The notes under the pieces: generated by a model
What the model was told of the DNA's origin: nothing
The model's database searches: none
Seen by the model: only the letters and a program-made list of their open reading frames with translations
Assembly: GCA_022749755.1 (NCBI GenBank)
Contig: CM040441.1
Location: 23,623,475 to 23,687,474, forward strand
Direction of reading: 5' to 3'
Source: Azadirachta indica
Taxonomy: Eukaryota; Streptophyta; Magnoliopsida; Sapindales; Meliaceae
DNA length: 64,000 bases
Part shown: positions 58,671-64,000 of the stretch, in pieces
Layout: each line of letters opens with the position of its first letter
Position numbering within the stretch: position 1 is the stretch's first letter
Position numbers and translations under genes: made by a program

Positions 58671-60096
58671 TAAATAATCCTAATTGAAAATTTTAATAGC
58701 TATCATTGAAGAGCATGAAATTTCTATTAGCCAACGACAATGCTTGTATTGTTTATTCACAAAGTATAGTGACAATAAGACAGTCGTCTTCTAAGATTGA
58801 TAGTGAATTTCCAACATTTTCACAAAAAATTCAAGGCGTCGTATTCATTCACATACTATTCATTTACTCATTATATATCTACCTACAATGTGGCATTTTC
58901 AAGATCATTAGACTTGCACAAATCATTAGATTACATGTATACTGTCTAGAATATCTAATGAAGACTGTATGCCTTTATAATACAAGTCAATTTACATCAA
59001 AGACTTTTAAAGATTATTATATTAGAAAAGCTTTCGAAGATTATTGATGAGTTGTTATACAATACAATAGATCCACAATTTTTTTTGGGGAGAATGGCCA
59101 ATTTCCCCTATTATTTGATTTAATATCTTGATATTTTTTCATTGTTTTTATAATATTTCGAACCTCTTTTATGTTAATTGATAGATTAGGTATAATAATA
59201 TGTGAGTCTCTAAAATTTAATTTGTTAACTTAAATAGTCCTAATAATTTTAAAAATATTCATAAAAATTCTAATTTTTTTAAAATGATAATTATACTCTT
59301 ATATAATAGTAACTAAAAAATTATTTTTAACTCCTAACTAAAAATAAATATTAAAATAATAATATATTTTATTTTATAACACATTGATAACTAATTTATA
59401 AATTATATTTTGAATATAAATTTATTTAAATTTCAAATTTTTTTAACATAATATTCATAAATTGAAAGGTAAATTTTATTTAATATTTAGATAAATTTAT
59501 CATGTGTAAAAAAATTCAAAATTGAAATAAATTTTTATTCAAAGAATAATTTATAATATTTTATTTAATATTTAATATAAAAATATTATTTATATTGTCA
59601 TATATGAAGAACAATATATTTAAAAAAAATATTATATCATTACTATTACAGATACAAATCTATCTATATAAATTGATATAATAATGTTATATTATATTAC
59701 TACATATTCTATATTTTGATAAAAAATTTTAGTTTTATTCTAGGCAAGAAATTTTTTAGGAACACTGTTATTACACTTGTTATGCCTGTGGGTTCGTCAA
59801 TGTGTTTTGTATTTATATTTGGTTTGTAAGGTTTTTGGCTTTTTTGTTTAAGGATTCTAACCTCTTCGATACTTTGGATCAAATGCTTCTGTTTGATTTG
59901 TGAGGTTCAAGTCTTTTGTATAGTGTGCTATAAGCTTTTAAACTTACACTCAATTCACATGTTAGGGCATAGAAAGTGTTTGAAGAAAGGACTATTTATA
60001 TAGTTGTATACCTATAGAAATACTAACTTTAGCACATTACAACCAACTCAATTTGATTTTAGGTTGGGTTGTGTTAGGATCTCCCCTGTTTAGTAA

Positions 60097-62058
60097 TTGA
60101 GTTACTTGTATGAATTAGGCCATATGGCATCTATCGACATATCATCAACATCTTCGTCTACTAAATCCAGGATAGACTATGAGGCAAAGAATAGGTTAAC
60201 CACTTCTGTTAGGCATGATTATCTGCTAATTTACGGTGAAATCCCTTTTAAGATAGCTATTCTCTTAAAGCAATGTATCCTTATATCGAGACTAAATCCT
60301 TCAAAGTGAAACTTTTAGAGCATAATGTCCCCGAGGTTGGAACTTCCGAGGCCAAGATTCCCGAGACTGTAGTTATTTTTGGTGGTTTTTCTAATGACGT
60401 GCAGGAGAACATGGATCCTAAAAAAACTAGTGCTAGAGATCAAAATGTTTTCCAAGAAATAGGTAGCTTGATAGATAGACTTACAACCCGATTAGGGGAT
60501 GAGGCTACCTTTAGTTATATAAGGGCTTCTAAAGGTATGGAGCTGGCTCGTGAAGTACCCAAGGTGTCCTTCTCTAAGGTAGGAGATGGGAATGAGGACA
60601 ACGAAGAATATGTTGTAAGTGAAAATAATGATGATGAAGAGATTGAGTCCGACAATAATGACAGCATCCCTAACCCTATTAGAAAAGCCAGACTATATGA
60701 GACAAATTATTTCATGTCTTCCGTAACTTTTTCAACCTTAAGGCCTACCGGAAGATGTACCGAGTCCTTAAAGACATTATCCTTAGGTTCTTAAATTAGA
60801 TGAATTCTCCAGTGAATTCAAAGAGGGTGAGATGGCTTTATATGAGGAACTATTTCATTTCAGGCATAGGTTAACCATTCAGGAGTATTTTGCCCGTCTA
60901 TTTTATTCTTTGACATTCCCCCTTACCAATTAAACTTGAATGGGTAGTGAGTGATTATTGGGTTATTTGTGATCTGGGCTATTGCTAGGAATCCTCCCCG
61001 AGTATCAAGGAAATTAGATACGTATACATGCTGAAGAAGAACCGAAAAAGCAACCCTAGGTTTTATTACCTTCAATCTCGGCCCAAACGAAGAAGATTAT
61101 AGTCGATGCCCTAACCTGTATTAAGGATTGGAAATACAAGTGGGTTATTGTAAAAGAGATTTAGGGTCAGTCACTTGAACGTTTAGGCACGAATGGTAGT
61201 GTGCCCACTACTTTCAATTATGAGGGTGAGTACAACTTCCAAACATAACTTTTTCCTGTACGCATATTTTCTGATCTAACCATTTGTCTATTTCTTTCTA
61301 GTTGATTTGTAGGAAAAGGTTCCTTCTTTTAGCCAGTATTTTCTTGTAGAGGATTGCTGCTGGAAAGGTCGTTGCCGCTAATCAAAAGAAGCTACTTTAT
61401 CTTGACTCCCCAATTGGCTCCGAACTAGTCGCTTGTGCTTCAACTCACGAAAAACTACTTGCAACCAAAAAGAGTAATTACCTCATAAATTTGACTTAGA
61501 TCTTGAGTTATTTGTTCTCCTGACCATTTTATTTCTTCTTGTTAGGAAAATGGCCTCAAAGACAAACTAGAAAAAGTGCTAGCGGGGAAGAGTTTCTCAA
61601 GCAATCTCTAATCCCTGATGGACAAGACCAAGCAAAATAAGGGAAAATCAAGCTCGAGGTTGGGCAAACTTCTAAGAATCCTACCTTTGACCAAACCAAG
61701 AAAGTTCTATCAAGATCAGGTTGTTCAAAAAATTTGCCGGTCCCAAAGGATAAGGGGAAAAAATCAACAGATGTCCAAGTCAAGGAAGCTAAAATGCCTA
61801 GGAAGAGGCCCTTGGATTGGATTGAGAAGAAAGAGGACTCAACTAAATCTAACCCTTGAAAAGGATGAGACATTCGGCCTCAATTTAGGGAAAAGCTGTT
61901 GCGAGTTGTTTCCTGAGGATCTTCTCATCGACGAAAAGGATGACTTTATGCACTTGGCTCTGACCACTAGCGATCTCAGGGCATTCATTTCCCCTGCTAT
62001 TGCTGAGGCTATTCAAAACAAATCCATGGAGGAGGCAGTTAAGCTCTTCCACAAATAG
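60097..62058 (+). pseudogene. plant 'putative gypsy-type transposon' protein remnant
   Basis: A chain of plus-strand frames. 60273-60794 is acidic (SENNDDEEIESDNND). Next is EFKEGEMALYEELFHFRHRL, then TIQEYFARLFYSLTFPLTN (about 60805-60930). Then FYYLQSRPKRR, followed in another frame by IIVDALTCIKDWKYKWVIVK (about 61065-61160). A basic Lys/Arg/Gln-rich segment ending FPEDLLIDEKDDFMHLALTT, then SDLRAFISPAIAEAIQNKS (61618-62058), closes it. The order 'ALYE..., FYY...RPK, ...KxWKxxWxxV' matches the conserved pattern of the plant PF04195-type transposon proteins as I recall it. The chain contains stops and frame changes. No RT, integrase or LTR is visible nearby. Confidence 0.55.
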
Positions 62059-62317
62059 GCTTGCCAGGTATAATTTTCATTCATCTATTTCCTTTACAAT
62101 TTAATTAATTATTTTTTGTTAAAATAAAAAAATGAGAACACCGAGTTTGCAAGTAAGTGAGATAGTGCCGCAAGTAATTTTTAGAACTAATGGGATGTTA
62201 TAAGAATTTCTTTTATATTAATACATTAATAAGATAAATTAAAAAATATTTTTAGAAGAATTTTGGAAGGGTGGCAATAACATCCCTTGTAAAAAATAAA
62301 TTAAATTAAACTCATGA

Positions 62318-62385
62318 AAAAGCCTTTGTCTAGTGATAAGAGCACCTGCCCTCCAACATTGAAGTTCAGAAGTATTTTCTTTATT
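62318..62385 (+). mobile_element. tRNA-derived SINE head (fragment)
   Basis: 'gtctagtgataagagcacct' resembles a pol III A box. 'gaagttcagaagt', about 25 bases on, is a weakened B box (GGTTCGAANCC expected). 'tgccctccaaca' between them is the kind of anticodon-arm text seen in plant tRNA-derived SINEs. It does not fold as a complete tRNA. The SINE body is not defined. Confidence 0.45.
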
Positions 62386-63354
62386 TGTTTCTAGGCTTTC
62401 AATAAAGTGAAAATGAAACTTCATCTAACTCGAAGACTTGAAAAAAAAAAAGAAAGATGAAGATGACACATTTTTTGTTCACAGGTCACAATCTGAATTT
62501 TAGTGAAAATTTAACTGTTACAACAATTAAATACATTTGGTTAAATAATTTAGTTAATTATTTTCTGTTAAAATAAAACATTGAGAATACTAAAGTTTAC
62601 AAATAAGTGACACAATAAAGTGATTTATAGGCCTACAAAATAAAATATATAATGTATAATGTAATTTAGGTACAACTTGTAAAGAGGAATACATGTATGA
62701 CTTAATGCATATACAATTTTGCATGATAAAATATTATTAATTAAATTTAAACAACTAAAATATAAATTACTTTCTATGCTTATGTTTTAATATGATTAGA
62801 ACTAATTAGATGAGAGAGATTTAGACAAATAAAAAAGGAAAAATTGTTAAATTTATTAAATAGTTGTCTATCTCGATTTTCTTTTTAACTTATTTTGTAT
62901 TTGACTTAATTGATAATTATTTATCTCCAGATAGTTTAATTAATTTTTGTTATTATTATTGAAATTTCAATCGCCTGTCTAAAATGAACCCATAAAGAAA
63001 AAGAAATCTTTTTTTATAATGTTAAAAATTTTTGGATTAGAGATCTTGGATTTTAAAGTTCCTTTTATATTATGAATTTAAGTATCCCAGTGGATAAGAA
63101 TATAAGAAAAAAATTCACAAAAGAATATAAAAGAGAAAGTGGTCATTTTTAAATTGCAATTGACTTAAAATAACTTAATAGTAAAATAAGTTATGGAAGA
63201 AATGAGTTTGAAGGAATTTGAAAGTTTGATTTTTCCTCTTTCTAACATGTTGACTAGCCAACTGGAAATAAGGATATATAAAACTACGCATTAATTTCAA
63301 ACACTAAAGTCAATTGTTCTACATTAGATTACTGTTGTGGAAAATTAGGCAATT

Positions 63355-63915
63355 ATAAATTTATGTTTGGTTTGAAAAATAGAGAAAGAAAAGAAAACGA
63401 GAAAGGAAAAGAACAATTTTCCTTTATTTGGTTGAAACAAAAAAAAATATTATAGTGGAATATTTTATTACCAATAATTTTATTTTTAAATATCATTTGA
63501 TTTATGATTAAACTTTAACATTAAAATATCAACATATTTAACAATTTATTGTCATATAGTATAAATTAAAAAATAGTACAATTATTCATAAACATTATGA
63601 ATATGACTAGTTATCAATATAACGGATATGGAGTAAAAGTAAATTACTTGATAATAAAATAATAGGATAATTTATTAAAATTAATTAATTTACTTAATTT
63701 AAAATGAAATTAGGATGAAAACGTCTAAAGAAGGGAGTAAAACAGGAAATTCAACATTCAGTGAGGTTAGAACCGTAATATCCCCATTTTAGGGAATGAA
63801 AATTTCTATCCATCCTAATTTGGACAACCAAAATTGTTAATTCTTAATCCTCATTCTTCAATTTCTTTTCATTGTCCGTCAATTCTTTCAACCAAACACA
63901 TACTAAATATATTAA
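63355..63915. mobile_element. MITE-like element at the window end (tentative)
   Basis: The left end 'tatgtttggtttgaaaaata' and the reverse complement of the right end 'tatgtgtttggttgaaagaa' are similar, so the 560-bp AT-rich segment may be bounded by inverted repeats. The left part is related to 8005-8250. Sequence 62400-63354 is AT-rich with no gene seen, and 63916-64000 likewise. Confidence 0.45.
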
Positions 63916-64000
63916 AAAAATATTTTAGAGTATAGAAATATTTCATATGCTTCAATAATAATTTCAACAATAAATAATAGTTTAGCCTTTTTCAACCGTA

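Noticed and set aside
58706..59047. 113-codon plus-strand frame
   Set aside because: No recognisable domain. AT-rich region after a MITE fragment.
62318..62385. Functional tRNA gene
   Set aside because: The B box is degenerate and acceptor and T arms do not pair. A SINE head fits better.

Overview
The window looks like AT-rich nuclear DNA of a eudicot plant. The evidence is GT-AG introns, plant-type LRR receptor-kinase remnants, Ty1/copia and Ty3/gypsy retrotransposons with tRNA-iMet-type primer sites, Mutator-like elements (MULEs) carrying Ulp1-type protease genes, and many MITE-like pieces. A woody dicot such as a Citrus relative would fit the methyltransferase-like gene, but that is only an impression. 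Nearly all of the 64 kb is nested, decayed transposon sequence. I see no intact protein-coding gene, no rRNA, no CRISPR array and no convincing tRNA gene.

Layout. 0-4.4 kb: a kinase-less LRR receptor-kinase pseudogene, a pair of about 220-bp direct repeats and a MITE-like stretch. 4.4-7.5 kb: a complete but internally deleted copia element (copia-A) with two LTRs and a 5-bp target-site duplication. 7.5-14 kb: AT-rich DNA with a BAM-like kinase scrap, a third copia-A LTR fragment and a dispersed repeat. 14-16.4 kb: unidentified small ORFs, a 100-bp assembly gap and a second LRR receptor-kinase pseudogene on the minus strand with a recognisable intron. 17-19.2 kb: the 3' part of a gypsy element (gypsy-A) with its 3' LTR. 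20-26.2 kb: a minus-strand copia element (copia-B, Sire-like) carrying a 1-kb TRIM with a perfect 5-bp target duplication near its 3' end and a MITE-like insert in gag. 26.3-32.3 kb: a second copy of the dispersed repeat, then MULE-1. 32.3-36.1 kb: AT-rich, with one CACTA-type terminus. 36.1-43.8 kb: MULE-2, with both terminal inverted repeats. 43.8-50.5 kb: the 5' half of a METTL13-like methyltransferase gene with introns. 50.5-53.4 kb: minus-strand copia-C, interrupted by gypsy-B (53.4-57.7 kb). 57.7-64 kb: a Sire-like copia scrap, a MITE end, a remnant of a plant 'putative gypsy-type transposon' protein, a tRNA-derived SINE head and a terminal MITE-like stretch.

How the parts relate. Both MULEs have the same architecture: a plus-strand DUF1985/Ulp1-like gene or its Ulp1 part, converging on a minus-strand MULE transposase with a SWIM finger. 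Their peptidase active sites are damaged in complementary ways: His to Tyr in one copy, Cys to Tyr in the other. The right end of MULE-2 stops only 38 bp before the ATG of the METTL13-like gene. That gene keeps its N-terminal methyltransferase motifs and an open frame across nine exons, despite indels that cancel each other, and it loses its C-terminal half where copia-C begins. The methyltransferase locus is the only place where residual expression seems plausible.
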